64,000 bases of DNA. It comes from Siphonodentalium dalli (lineage: Eukaryota > Mollusca > Scaphopoda > Gadilida > Siphonodentaliidae). A program made the position numbers and the translations under genes. Shown here piece after piece: positions 9,973 to 20,390 of this stretch; the first letter of the stretch is position 1; every line of letters begins with the position of its first letter. The notes beneath the pieces were generated by a model. It worked only from the letters and a program-made list of their open reading frames with translations. It did not search any database and was not told where the DNA came from. The stretch lies in the NCBI GenBank assembly GCA_032622095.1, contig CP136067.1, positions 127,941,030 through 128,005,029 on the forward strand. The letters run 5' to 3'.

Positions 9973-9997
9973 TAGGACGACGAGAAGCGGAGTCCTA
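9973..9997. repeat. GGACGACGA...GAGTCC hairpin motif
   Basis: A short palindrome 'taggac...gtccta' with a purine-rich loop. A near-identical motif, GACGACACGAAGTGGAGTC, sits at the centre of the palindromic element at 55478-55634. Flanking 'gaaataaatacac' (about 9902) also matches the arm of that element, so this is probably a remnant of the same family. Confidence 0.45.
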
Positions 9998-10073
9998 TAC
10001 AATCCGTTTATGCGCTCAAATTCAATAAGCAAAGCCAATATGTCGCTTGTGTCACGTACACCGTAAACAAAGT

Positions 10074-10118
10074 AACCAAAGTACAAATCTTACAAGTATA
10101 TAGCTTTGTACTTTGGTT
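10074..10118. repeat. Short inverted repeat
   Basis: Perfect 14-bp arms AACCAAAGTACAAA and TTTGTACTTTGGTT separated by 17 bp. It could be a tiny foldback element. Confidence 0.5.
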
Positions 10119-10659
10119 AATGTGTTACTGTGTTACTGGACTATATGACTGGAATGTGTATCTATATATTAGTGACTTTATAGAAACAATGTATGCATCA
10201 CCACGTTGAACACTCGTGTATTCAAAACATGCCTATTATTTTACTTAGCTTGATAAATTAATATTATTGTTTATATTACAGAAGCACAAATAATGCTTAC
10301 ATTGGACATTCATTCCACTGACAAAGACACTATACCACATGTACATATAAATGGCGACGAAGGTCGATCAATCTTTCTGCAAAAACAATAGTCAAGTCAA
10401 TAATCGCGTAGTGTCACACTAACCAGTAGTCATAACGCAGTTTTCACACGCTCACAAATTTTCAAGGAGTGTGTCGCAGTAACTTCGATAGAGCAAACGA
10501 ACGCAAACATGCTTATAACATCATACCCCCATATATATCTTTAATACCTCCTCCATGGAGAGTCAGATTATATACACTATACATGTATAGAAAATACAGT
10601 ATATATACACATAAATACACAACAATGACAAGTAAATCGCATGTAAATGAAGTTTATGA

Positions 10660-11640
10660 ACGCATTTCTTTAGGCACGAGTGCCCCGAATAATGTTGCAT
10701 GTGTGTACGTCAACAATCAGTTCCCCAGAATTAGAGCAAACATCCATCCTTTCTCGAAGGGCAGTATTTCCTAGAAGTAGCGCCGTTAAGTTCACGTGTG
10801 AGATGGATTGCAGGCTATCGAAAACTCGGATCCCAAATATGTCAATGATTCTCTCCAAGAAGATATTGCGTAGCTGTATTAGAATGCGAGCATTACAGGA
10901 GAATAACGCGTGAGTAATCTCCTTGTCGTAGAATGAACCACATTGAGCACAACACAATCTATTCGGATACGTGGTTTTATTTAACAGAAGCAACAATTGA
11001 CGTAGCTCTCTCAATCGGTGTCGGTTACGCGAAAGCAGATACCATATTCGCCAAGAAGACAGAGGATCGGCGTGACATTTCAGAAAGAAAAAGAGATCAG
11101 TGTCAGATAAAACAGAATTTAACCACTCCTGTCTGTATCTCCATTTTTGACTGTATGAGCTGCATAGATCACACAAAATTTGGAGGCCAGAAAATGTTAG
11201 AGACAAGAGAGTCATATCGTCGGCTTGGGTTGGAGATGCGCAACACGCAGAACCCGCTCGCAAACCATGATGACTGTTTTCAAGTTGGAAAATTAGTTCA
11301 TCGGTGAAGATCATGTAAAATAAGGGGGAGAGTATTATCCTTGACGTGTTCCCTGTTGTATATCGACGTATGGCGAAATCAAACCATTGAGTTAAACAGA
11401 ACATTTTATTCCACTTAACAACGAACTGATAATATGCCATATTTTACCAGCGAATCCACGTTGATAGAGTTTGAGCAGGAGACCATGAATCCAAACTGTG
11501 TCAAATGCTTTACGGACATCTAAAAAACAAGCAAACAGTGAGCTGTGATTTTCGGCCGTGAAGGCGATACTTTCCTGGATTATGAAGGATGACGTGAGGC
11601 AGCTAACACGTGGAACCGTGATTGCATCTTTAAGAAATTT
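10660..11640 (-). pseudogene. LINE reverse transcriptase fragment with internal deletion
   Basis: Reading on -, from about 11610 the sequence encodes 'ACFLDVRKAFDTVWI' (RT motif A, with the catalytic Asp) and 'LLLKLYQRGF'. After a frame change it continues with 'GLRAGSACCASPTQADDMTLLS', where QADD replaces the usual Y/FADD of motif C, and then 'SYSQKWRYR'. There the frame jumps straight to the C-terminal region 'LLSRNRHRLRELRQLL' and a zinc-type motif 'CAQCGSFYDKEITHALFSC'. The thumb is missing, so an internal deletion joined the two parts. There are several frame breaks and no endonuclease. It is a dead APE-type LINE copy. Confidence 0.7.
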
Positions 11641-11870
11641 ATGCTACTTATACACAAGCTTAATACTATTCCTGTAGTATATATAACTCATGTGACCGAC
11701 CTGTCCACTAAACACATTTTGATTAACGAAAGAATCCGACGGCATCAGACATGCCAATGGAGGTAACTCTATCCAAAGAGTTACATCCCTAGCTCGAGTT
11801 ACATTTATAGACATACTGACTGGCCAACAAAACACACATCGTTTAAAGTGACTGACGATTACTTGACTTG

Positions 11871-11873
<3 letters not shown>

Positions 11874-11905
<32 letters not shown>
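11874..11905. repeat. (TA)n microsatellite
   Basis: About 16 uninterrupted TA units. Confidence 0.9.
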
Positions 11906-11906
<1 letters not shown>

Positions 11907-12402
11907 CTATATACAACACATATAAACACACATGCGCATCAACGTGTTCGTTTACGCACGACACGCGACTTGCTGTCAACCACACCTCAAATCATACAAT
12001 GTATCGATCTACTACACCTTGGCAATGATAGTTTAAAGCAAAATTAATTTTACTCTCGAATGCGCGAAATGCAAGCGTTATCGACTTCACTGTCACCTGA
12101 TGTTAGTGTTCTCATGAAAGCTCTTCCCACTGAAATGCCGGATGGCCTGGAAACTCCTAACTTACTCCACCGATGCAGTTATTCGCGGCGTCCATGCAGA
12201 TCACTCTCCTTATGAAATAATTTTCTCAACTGGCTGGCGACCGTAGAATTATCTCCCTTTCGACCGTAAGCCCATGTTGTGTTATCGTTCTTCGTACTCA
12301 CGTAGAGTGACCGATCTTTCACCTGGTTATGCACGCCAAACACGAATACTATTATTATTATAACCGATTGGTGATAAGTCTGGGACTGTATGTCTACGTA
12401 CA
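11906..12402. other. Intergenic, no gene seen
   Basis: No supported coding frame or named repeat. Confidence 0.4.
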
Positions 12403-12484
12403 TTACGGTTGTGTTGTGATCAAAATGAAAGTCAACTGGTTATATAACCAGTGGACTTCCAATTTGATCACAACACATCCGTAA
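12403..12484. repeat. 82-bp near-perfect palindrome
   Basis: Arms of about 39 bp run from TTACGG... to ...CCGTAA and meet at GGTTATATAACC with almost no loop. The arms include GTTGTGATCAAA and its complement. It would form a cruciform or hairpin. A short foldback element is likely. Confidence 0.7.
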
Positions 12485-12928
12485 TTTAGTTACATAATAT
12501 ATTTACATAATATATTTACACACGGATGTCCGTCATTTACTACACATTGTAAGCTCACATCTGATCATTCTCATCCATAAACGCTCGCACAATCTGTACT
12601 AATATTGGAAGAATTAATTCACACGACAATATTGGTATCTTAGGTCACCGTTTTATATATTGAACTTACAAACAAACACATAAGTATTGCAGTGTATATA
12701 ATCTTTTTTTTCAGAACTGTTTATGATTTTCTACTTTCATGTGTGTATATCTCTATACCATGCTTATCATTATTACCTTTATTCTTACATCCATCGCCAC
12801 ACCCTCTCTATCCTTACATCTTTATGATTACTCATACAATCCCCGGCTATTGACTCAGGCCTCAAACCGACGAACCGATGACAGGAACGAACTGCCTACC
12901 CGCTTAAAATATACTAAGATATACACCG

Positions 12929-14119
12929 ATGATCCTGGCTGACGCGCACCGTTCACGGGTAGGCATGTTCTATACTCGCGCGCGTTATGCTAAGCGAAAA
13001 CATAGATGCGACCCATTGATATCGGAATTACTCATCTTTTACATTGGATTACAACTAAAGGGCGCTGGTAAAAATGAAATACTACTGGCCTTACTCATGC
13101 TGTTTATGGTGAGATACAACGACAAAATTGAAATCTCAACTACATCTACGCGAAAAAACGTCCGACACAATCTTTTGGTCAATACCCAAATTGGAATTCC
13201 CTTCTGGTTCAGGCATCTTCTCATCACTTCAGGTGATATTAAACCAAATCCTGGTCCCACCAATAATGGTCAACTGTCACTATTCCATTTGAACGTACAA
13301 AGTTTCCTCCCTAAAATCGACATACTTGCCACCGAAATACAAAATTACGATATATGCGGCTTTACGGAATCTTGGTTGAGCGATAAAACGGACCAGCTCG
13401 ACTTACTAATACACGGATTTCATGAACCCGAGCGAGCCGACAGAGTAGGAACGGACAGTGTAGGTGGGGGCGTGATCGCTTATATCAAAAACGATTTAGC
13501 CTATACACGCAGAAAAGATATCGAGAAACATGGGTTAGAAAGCATTTGGCTTGAAGTTATATTAACGAGAGAAAGAGTGTTGATTGGTTTTTTTTACCGC
13601 CCACCAAATGTGAATTGCTGGCACAACATATTAGAAAACATCGGTGACACCATAAATTCGAATCCCACACACAAACTAATTGTCTCTGGAGACTTTAATG
13701 AAAATCAATACAACCCTGTAAACAAGAAAGTACAAACCATAGTCGCAGAATGTAATCTGAAACAAGTTATTCACGACTCCACAAACTTCACAGAATACTC
13801 TGAAACCATAATAGATCTAATATTCATAAATGATCTATGTGAACTGAAAGGATCTGGTACCCTGGATCCCCTTTTTTCCGATCTAGTCCGCTATCATGTG
13901 CCGGTATATGCCACGATAGAAATCGAAGACAAACAGAAAGGAAGCAAATCTTTTAATCGTCTTATTTACATGTATGATGAGGCTAATTTTATTTCCTTAA
14001 ACAATGAAATTCGTTCATGTGACTGGAACCGAATAATTGACAACCTGGGAACTGATGAAATCTGCTCAACATTCACATCATATATGAATAATCTTATCGT
14101 CAAATATGTACCCAGCTAA
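12929..14119 (+). CDS. LINE N-terminal region and APE endonuclease
   Basis: It cleaves target DNA to prime reverse transcription. Residues about 102-110 read GDIKPNPGP, a match to the 2A-like ribosome-skipping consensus except for Lys where Glu is usual. The endonuclease follows: Asn122 in 'LNVQSF', Glu147 in 'FTESWLS', Asp255 and Asn257 in 'VSGDFNEN', and a final His323 in 'YHVPV'. In active enzymes the last motif is usually Ser-Asp-His; here the residue before His is Tyr, so a catalytic Asp is probably lost. The frame ends at a TAA, but the next codons continue in the same frame into the RT-proximal region, so this stop looks like a nonsense mutation and not the natural end. Confidence 0.8.
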   Translation: MILADAHRSRVGMFYTRARYAKRKHRCDPLISELLIFYIGLQLKGAGKNEILLALLMLFMVRYNDKIEISTTSTRKNVRHNLLVNTQIGIPFWFRHLLITSGDIKPNPGPTNNGQLSLFHLNVQSFLPKIDILATEIQNYDICGFTESWLSDKTDQLDLLIHGFHEPERADRVGTDSVGGGVIAYIKNDLAYTRRKDIEKHGLESIWLEVILTRERVLIGFFYRPPNVNCWHNILENIGDTINSNPTHKLIVSGDFNENQYNPVNKKVQTIVAECNLKQVIHDSTNFTEYSETIIDLIFINDLCELKGSGTLDPLFSDLVRYHVPVYATIEIEDKQKGSKSFNRLIYMYDEANFISLNNEIRSCDWNRIIDNLGTDEICSTFTSYMNNLIVKYVPS

Positions 14120-14152
14120 ATTGTCAAATGCCGTCAGAACGAGCCTGAATGG

Positions 14153-16414
14153 ATGACACCGAGAGTTAAGTATCTCATCAGACAACGGAAAAGGGTACAC
14201 AAAACTGCAAAAGCTAGGAACACCCCAGCCATGTGGCAAAAATATCGGACAATCCGCAATGAAGTAATTACTGAAGTACGAAACTCAAAGAAAATTCATA
14301 TACAAAAAATGGAATCAATCCTTCAAGATCCAGAAACTGGCGACTCAAAATGGTGGAAGATTTTCAACAAACTGTCCCGCAAAAAAGTTAATTCGGTCCC
14401 GCCCCTCTCGAGGAATGGAATAGTTTCTTCCTCAGATTACGAGAAAGCAACTGTACTAAATGATTATTTTTGCAATATTGCCTCATTGAATATGACCTAC
14501 GATCTGCCAGACCCGCCTGTCGACGAGACAAACACCCCCATGCTAAATAATATCCTAATTAGTGAAATTGACGTTTTTAATGCCCTGAAAGTAACAAAAG
14601 CCGACAAAGCCTCTGGACCCGACCAAATAAGCCCGCGTATTCTGAAGAATTGTCTCAGTCTCAGCACCCCCCTTTCTATAATATACAATCGTTTTCTTAA
14701 AGAAGCATATTTTCCAACTGAATGGAAACGAGCAAACGTAGTCCCAATCCATAAAAAAGGGGACCGCAGTAATCCAGAAAACTACCGACCAATCTCCTTA
14801 TTAGGAGTTTTTGGAAAGGTTTTTGAGAAGTGTGTTGCAAAGCATTTAATGTCATATCTCCAGTCAAATAATATCATAACCGAACGACAGTCGGGATTTG
14901 TGCCATCAGATTCAACATCATATCAGTTATGCGACATATACCATCACTTGGCGAAATCACTAGATGATGAACGCGACGCCCGCCTACTATTCTTCGACAT
15001 CAGCAAGGCATTTGACAAAGTGTGGCACGATGGCTTATTATATAAGCTAAGCGCGGTGGGTATCCGGGACAATCTTTTAAAGTGGTTCGGATCGTACCTC
15101 CGTGGAAGACACCAACGTGTAGTTATGGGATCCGAAGCCTCAAACTGGGGAACCATTACAGCTGGAGTTCCACAAGGCTCTGTACTAGGCCCTATCCTAT
15201 TCCTTGTTTTTATTAACGACATTGTTAACGACATATCATGTAATATCCGCCTTTTCGCTGACGATACATCTATATCTCTTTCAATAGAAGATCCGACTGT
15301 TTGCGCACTAAGATTACAACAGGATGTTAAACGACTTGAATCCTGGTCAAACAAATGGCTCGTAAAATTTAATGTCTTAAAAACTGAAGCGTTAACTTGC
15401 ACTAGGAAGAGAAATCTAATCGACCACCCAACCCTTTATATGAACAATGAACCCATCACGGAAGTAAAACTTCATACACATCTTGGGGTCGTTTTAAGTA
15501 GCGACGGAAAATGGAAGCCACACATAGATAATTTATTAAGCTCAGCATGGAAAAGAATAGCCCTTATCAGAAAACATCGTTTCTCGTTGGATAGAGCATC
15601 ATTAGAAAGATGCTACTTTACCCTGGTACGCACTGTATTAGAATACGCTTGTGTTGTCTGGGATGGTTGCACCAAAGAAGAAAGCGATGACATAGAAAAA
15701 GTACAATATGAAGCAGCTCGTATAGCAACAGGTGCAACCCGATCTGCCAGTAACAAATCTCTCCTGACGGAAACCGGATGGGAACTCCTCGCCGTACGGC
15801 GGAAACGTTTAAAGCTCCGTCTCTTTTACAAAATGATGTCTGGCCAAGCCCCTCCTTATCTGCGAAATCTGATACCCCCAACAAACGTTGAAATAACAAA
15901 TGTTAACACCCGACAGGCTAATTCCCTGAGAGCCCCAAAGTTCGATTCCACTTCCTTCAAAAAATCCTTCATCCCCTCAACAACAGACCTCTGGAATAAA
16001 CTCGACCCGAACGCAACAAGTTACGAGTCCCTTGCATCATTCACAAAGTCCTTAAACTGTACTAGAGAGGGAGTACCCCGATATTACTATGAAGCTATTA
16101 CCAGAAAAACACAAATTAACCACACCCGCCTCAGACTCAACTGCAGCGATCTAAATTATCACAAGTACACAAATTTCATCGCCGATCACCCATATTGTTT
16201 ATGCGGACAATTAGAGGACAACGACCATTACCTAATGAATTGCGATAAATACACAGCTGAAAGAAACTCACTTCTCCAGTCATTAAATGATATATGCAAC
16301 CTGACAACACACAAACTTCTGTATGGATGCCCCGAATTAACACCCAAAACCAACGCAAAATTTTTCAGAGAAGTACAGAAATACATCTCCAGGACAAAGC
16401 GCTTCGCCAACTAA
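14153..16414 (+). CDS. LINE reverse transcriptase and C-terminal zinc motif
   Basis: 753 codons in the same frame as the endonuclease. It contains 'KASGPDQISP' and 'PENYRPISLL' (RT motifs 1-2), motif A 'FFDISKAFDKVW' with Asp282, 'GVPQGSVLGPILF' (motif B), FADD at 368-371 (motif C) and 'THLGVVL' (motif E region). The far C-terminus has 'CLCGQLEDNDHYLMNC', a CxC...HxxxxC zinc-type motif typical of this LINE group. All core RT residues look intact. The ATG at 14153 is simply the first after the in-frame stop and is probably internal to the original protein. The product would copy the element RNA at the nicked target. Confidence 0.9.
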   Translation: MTPRVKYLIRQRKRVHKTAKARNTPAMWQKYRTIRNEVITEVRNSKKIHIQKMESILQDPETGDSKWWKIFNKLSRKKVNSVPPLSRNGIVSSSDYEKATVLNDYFCNIASLNMTYDLPDPPVDETNTPMLNNILISEIDVFNALKVTKADKASGPDQISPRILKNCLSLSTPLSIIYNRFLKEAYFPTEWKRANVVPIHKKGDRSNPENYRPISLLGVFGKVFEKCVAKHLMSYLQSNNIITERQSGFVPSDSTSYQLCDIYHHLAKSLDDERDARLLFFDISKAFDKVWHDGLLYKLSAVGIRDNLLKWFGSYLRGRHQRVVMGSEASNWGTITAGVPQGSVLGPILFLVFINDIVNDISCNIRLFADDTSISLSIEDPTVCALRLQQDVKRLESWSNKWLVKFNVLKTEALTCTRKRNLIDHPTLYMNNEPITEVKLHTHLGVVLSSDGKWKPHIDNLLSSAWKRIALIRKHRFSLDRASLERCYFTLVRTVLEYACVVWDGCTKEESDDIEKVQYEAARIATGATRSASNKSLLTETGWELLAVRRKRLKLRLFYKMMSGQAPPYLRNLIPPTNVEITNVNTRQANSLRAPKFDSTSFKKSFIPSTTDLWNKLDPNATSYESLASFTKSLNCTREGVPRYYYEAITRKTQINHTRLRLNCSDLNYHKYTNFIADHPYCLCGQLEDNDHYLMNCDKYTAERNSLLQSLNDICNLTTHKLLYGCPELTPKTNAKFFREVQKYISRTKRFAN

Positions 16415-16430
16415 ATAAGTTTGTATATCG

Positions 16431-17226
16431 CCATGTTAAATGATATAATACTCTCAGACATAAAAGAATGAATGTATCTTAGCAATAACTCGCGCGAGTA
16501 TCAATGCCATACAGTCCGTTGGTACGAGGTCACCGAGTCATTTAAAACACTAAAAACCCATTCTAAAACCCCTGAACCATATCTGACATAACCCAATTTA
16601 CTACTCTAAGCTCATTGCTTTCCTATTATTAACTTAGACTTATACCGTTCTACCATTACCATTACTGGTGATCTATCTCTTCCCATCAACATTGCCAGCA
16701 GCATTTCGAACATGAAACGTTATTGTTATATCCTTTAAAAATAGACTCAAAAGACCATAATTTATCTACTTATATATCTATTTAATATATAAACTATACA
16801 TAATTGCACATTAATGAAAAAAAGTGGAAAGAAGAGCCAGTGAAAAGAAATATGTTGGACGCTTTTGCGACACGAAGTTTATTCTACATGTACATATCTG
16901 AATCTATACAGAAACATAGGGAAGAGATACACCATCATTATCTATAAAACATTAATTATTATTCATGCCTATACACAATTACATAATGCCATTACCTGAC
17001 GTACCTACACCCACCCCACCTCGCGAGAGTAATAATCGGCTACATGGAACGACAGTAGTATCTGGATTACGGAATGTATATCGTACGACACAACATTATA
17101 TAAATCAGACAGTCGCTCTCTCGCTGGGTTGGATGGACAAAAACTGATTCCCGGAAACGACTCACATAAGCAAACACGCTTGATGTCGAATCCGGTCCAT
17201 GATGTTATATTCTGATATGTTGTAAT
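16431..17226. other. LINE 3' region and intergenic DNA, no gene seen
   Basis: The first few hundred bases are probably the 3' UTR of the LINE above. The boundary is not visible and no further coding frame is supported. Confidence 0.4.
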
Positions 17227-17860
17227 TTATGTTGTATTGTTCATGGAATAAATACTGTTTAAACTAACACCTTTTTGAAATCCATGCTGCAGTGGGTGTA
17301 TTTTTATGAGATCTGTTGAAAAGGTTTCAAGACGGTTCAAAATAATTTTCTCAAAAATGTTATATAGAACAGAGAGCAATGTAATAGCACGATAATTATC
17401 GAATTTTTTTTTGGATTTATTGCCTCCTTTGAAAAGCGGTACCATAAGGCCGATTTTGGCTCGTGCTGGGACATGGTTGAGTTCAACCATTTTGGACATC
17501 AATGTTGCAACTGAGCTCTGCAGGCGCTCTCCACCATAAATTATATGTTCACAACATAAGGTGTCTAATCCAGGAGCCTTGCCTTTCTTGGCATTTTGCA
17601 GTACATATTGTACTTCATCAATAGACACATTGAAACATAAATCTGCATCAAGGTCGCTATACCCGTGAGACGAGCGTACGTTCTCTATTTCAGTGTTAAC
17701 ATATGAAAAGTGTTTTTCGTCAAAATCGTTAGATTGTAATGGGGAATAGAGGTTCTCATAATAAGATGACCAGGCTTCAATTACCGCCTGTGGGTCTCTA
17801 AGTGTGGAACCGCTTACTTCAAATAAACAGTTTGATGCGGTTTGCTGTTGAACTTTCTTT
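17227..17860 (-). pseudogene. LINE RT N-terminal part
   Basis: It contains 'KKGKAPGLDTLCCEHI' (RT motif 1 region), 'AKIGLMVPLFKGG', 'FDNYRAITLLSVLYNIFEKIILNRL' (motif 2) and 'HPLQHGFQKGVS'. The open frame stops there, before motif A, so no catalytic Asp is present. Upstream (17640-17860 on -) the same protein continues with 'PQAVIEAWSSYYENLYSPLQ', the linker between endonuclease and RT. The lost 3' portion starts at a sequence GTTAGTTTAAACAGTATTTA that recurs near 54191, so another repeat may have replaced it. Confidence 0.75.
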
Positions 17861-18260
17861 TGTTAAAAGCCATAAAAAAGCTGTTTATGTCAAGTTCGGC
17901 CATTTTGTCTAGCTTGTCATCCATTTCTTGGAGATAAAGCTCGTTTTATTTGCGGAATTGTGCCAGAGTGCCAGGTCGCGGTTTCTGGGACCTGGCACTC
18001 TGGCCCACCCCCCTCGCTGGCTGGCACTCTGGCCCACCCCCTCGCTCGGGGGCACTCTGGCCCATGGGCCAGAGTGGCCCCGAGCGAGGGGGGGGGGGGT
18101 GGGCCAGAGTGCCGGCCAATACTACTTGCGGTTTGCCGTTGAACGTTCGTTTTGTTGAAAGCCCTAAAAAAGCTATTTATGTCAAGTTTGGCCATTTTTT
18201 CTAGCTTGTCATCCGTTTCTTGGAGATAAAGCTCGTTTGATTTGCGGAATTGTGCACGAA
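17840..18260. repeat. GC-rich inverted insert flanked by a duplicated LINE segment
   Basis: About 115 bp of LINE sequence occurs twice in the same orientation (about 17840-17955 and 18125-18250), each copy ending 'tttgcggaattgtgc'. Between the copies is about 155 bp (17960-18117) built from the unit GGCACTCTGGCCCA and C- or G-runs. The part 18048-18115 is an inverted repeat centred on CCCATGGG near 18063. The GC content differs sharply from the surroundings. Long open frames across the insert on both strands are by-products of it. Confidence 0.75.
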
Positions 18261-19310
18261 AGAGACATTTTGTGTCTTTGTATGATCCATATGAAATGTG
18301 CGATTCCTCCCGTGGTCTCCCGGCAGAGATCCATACTTGTCGCATTGATGCCATATTATGATGCAGTTCTTTTAAAGTATCATTCCAAAAAGGTCTGAGG
18401 TGGCGATTGAACCTCCTAGACGGTATGACTTGTTGGGTGGCATCTCTTATGATTGATACAATCTCATCATAGTAGCTGTCAAGCTGATCTACGGTTTTAA
18501 TGCATCTATCAGGTAAGTTGAAATTTATAAATGATTGGTATGCGTTGATCAATACAGGGGATGCACTAATGTGTTTCCAATTGACTTTTTTGTTTGCGGC
18601 AGGTGTTTTATTGGGGCATGAAATTGTGTCGTAACAAATTTGTGCAAAAAGTGGGCGATGATTCGACACATTATTTTCTGAGTCATCTACGACCTCGAAG
18701 CGACAAATTTTGTGAAGTTCTGATGTGGGTATGATGATATGGTCGATTATAGTTCCTGGACCCCCATTGGCGGGAATAAACGTTGACATGAGACCTTTAC
18801 ATAATGGCGAGCAATGGATAGTCGCGAGTTTGCACCTTCTCATTAATCGCGACAATATTTTATTCCTTCCCCCCGATTTCTCAGGATTCCCATTGAAATC
18901 ACCCATCAGAACGATATGACCAAGTGAACTGAATGTGGAGAAGATATCGTTCAGTTTCTGGACGTATTCCTGGTAACATTTTACGGTATAATTTGTGGAA
19001 GGTAGGTATACCTCGAAGATGTACAAAAACACTCCAGGTTCTACTTGCATTTGTATTCCACAGACTCTGTCGTCATTAAGTTCAAGAACTGTTATACGTC
19101 CACTTAATGTCTTTTTCCACATGATACGTATACCACCTTTGTATCGCCCCCCCCCCTCTGCATCGGGAGGCGTTGCGAGGAATCACAGACTGAGTTGTAC
19201 TCGTACGAAGAGCTGACAGTATCGAGAAAGTGGACATTATGTGCATGTAACCAGTGCTCGGATACTCCACATATATCGATGTCGAATTCACCGAGCAGCT
19301 TGTTCAATAG
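18118..19310 (-). pseudogene. LINE APE-type endonuclease
   Basis: Two overlapping frames on - together encode an endonuclease: 'DICGVSEHWLHAHN' (Glu of motif II), then after the G-run frame break 'GIQMQVEPGVFLYIFEVYLPS', 'HIVLMGDFNGNP' (Asp and Asn), 'IIDHIIIP' and 'NNVSNHRPLFAQI', where the usual Ser-Asp-His is Ser-Asn-His. The downstream part 'SYYDEIVSIIRDATQQVIP' and 'ELYLQETDDKLEKMAKLDINSFFRAFN' is the linker before RT. It is inactive because of the frame break and the His-motif change. Confidence 0.75.
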
Positions 19311-19439
19311 AGGCTACTAGATAATATACCAGTGCAATTCCAAGTAAGTAAATTTAACATTATATAAATATATAACGTTTTCAAAAAGACATCAATATGA
19401 AAAAATGTGTGTGCACACTACAATCAATCGTCCGGAAGC

Positions 19440-20390
19440 CCATATAAATATATATATATATATATAAACGCTGGTAAATGTCCGGATCGCCGCCTTGCCA
19501 ATCTGATTTGTGCTGAGATCGGCTATCTCGCGGAGATTGCGATTCGTGATGAATAGAGTTATTCCTCTTTTGTTGCGGTGAATCCTCGAAGTCATCAATT
19601 GATATTTCATTGTACCATTTGTGTATGCGGGCAAGAATGTGAATTTGTTTGCGCTTTGCTCTCGTTTTGTCGAAAGCTGTATATACTTTCATAATTATCA
19701 TTATTACAGGCGGCATTGACGTGAGAATCATCATTATCATCTTCATTATCACTATATGGATTTTTAAGGTTGATACAAATGTTGTCTACGTGTTCTTTGA
19801 GTGCGCAGTGCAGATCGTCTCTAAATCCATCACATACACAACGTCCAAAGTCGATTATTGTCGTTTTTAATTCGTCGAAGTGTTGAGTGTCCCGTTTAGT
19901 CGTTGTGTTGTCTAATTTATTTACCCTATCTTTCAGTGTCCCAATCGAACCGCTGTTACGATTTACTGCGCGAACAATTCCATGTGCTTTATCGACTGCT
20001 TCCTCAATGTCACTTTCCAGTATTTAAATTTTCGCTCTAACGCTGGTTACTCCTTCACACTTATCATCAATGCATCGCTGTATTTTAATGTCATTATAAT
20101 CAAATTTCTGAGAGTTTTCAGTCACAGTTATATTCACGTCATTGAGAGAAGACTTTATTTCCTTGATGTCTGATGTGATCACTCACAGAACAGTTTGGTC
20201 GGATTCTCGCATATCCAGGTTCTTTTCAATGTTCGCCACACGGTCATTGAGTTTAGTTATCGACTCATGAAGCACTGGAAGTCTCTCAAATATCTTATTA
20301 TTGGATTCCTGATTTTGTTTAAGAAGATATAAGACTTCGTTCTTAAAGTCACATGATGCCCCTGTGGAAGATAAACGAGCTTCTCAACAA
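19440..20390 (-). pseudogene. LINE ORF1 with coiled coil
   Basis: On - strand, translation from about 20370 gives 'NEVLYLLKQNQESNNKIFERL', 'HESITKLNDRVANIEKNL' and 'IGTLKDRVNKLDNTTTKRD', heptad-like Leu/Ile spacing typical of LINE ORF1 coiled coils. It is followed by an acidic patch 'NPYSDNEDDNDDSH' and a polar tail. At least two in-frame stops and one frame change (near 19620) break it. No RRM or CCHC zinc knuckle is seen. Its position directly 5' of the endonuclease supports the ORF1 call. Confidence 0.6.

Larger units (their letters stand above)
12739..16430 (+). mobile_element. Nearly full-length APE-type LINE (Jockey-group)
   Basis: A non-LTR retrotransposon carrying, in one reading frame, an N-terminal region with a 2A-like motif, an APE-type endonuclease, a reverse transcriptase and a C-terminal Cys/His motif. 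A single in-frame TAA (14117-14119) separates endonuclease from RT. The 5' edge is uncertain. A short hydrophobic frame at 12739-12942 overlaps the start of the main frame and may belong to the 5' region. The 3' edge is also uncertain; no simple-repeat tail was recognised after 16414. The motif set fits the CR1/L2/Crack/Daphne side of the Jockey group, but I cannot place it closer by eye. Confidence 0.8.
17227..20390 (-). mobile_element. Partial LINE on minus strand (ORF1, EN, start of RT)
   Basis: Reading leftward from 20390 there are three parts: a coiled-coil ORF1 (20390-19440), an APE endonuclease with its C-terminal extension (19310-18118), and the beginning of a reverse transcriptase (17860-17227). 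The RT ends at 17227 within the fingers/palm, so the 3' half is lost. Frame breaks occur in all parts, including one in the run of C at 19148-19156. A GC-rich insert with duplicated flanks lies at 17840-18260. It is a dead copy. A second partial LINE on the same strand follows upstream at 20349-21706. Confidence 0.75.

Noticed and set aside
17928-18204. Pro/Gly-rich frames on + over the GC-rich insert
   Set aside because: They lie wholly in a low-complexity inverted insert and its LINE flanks.
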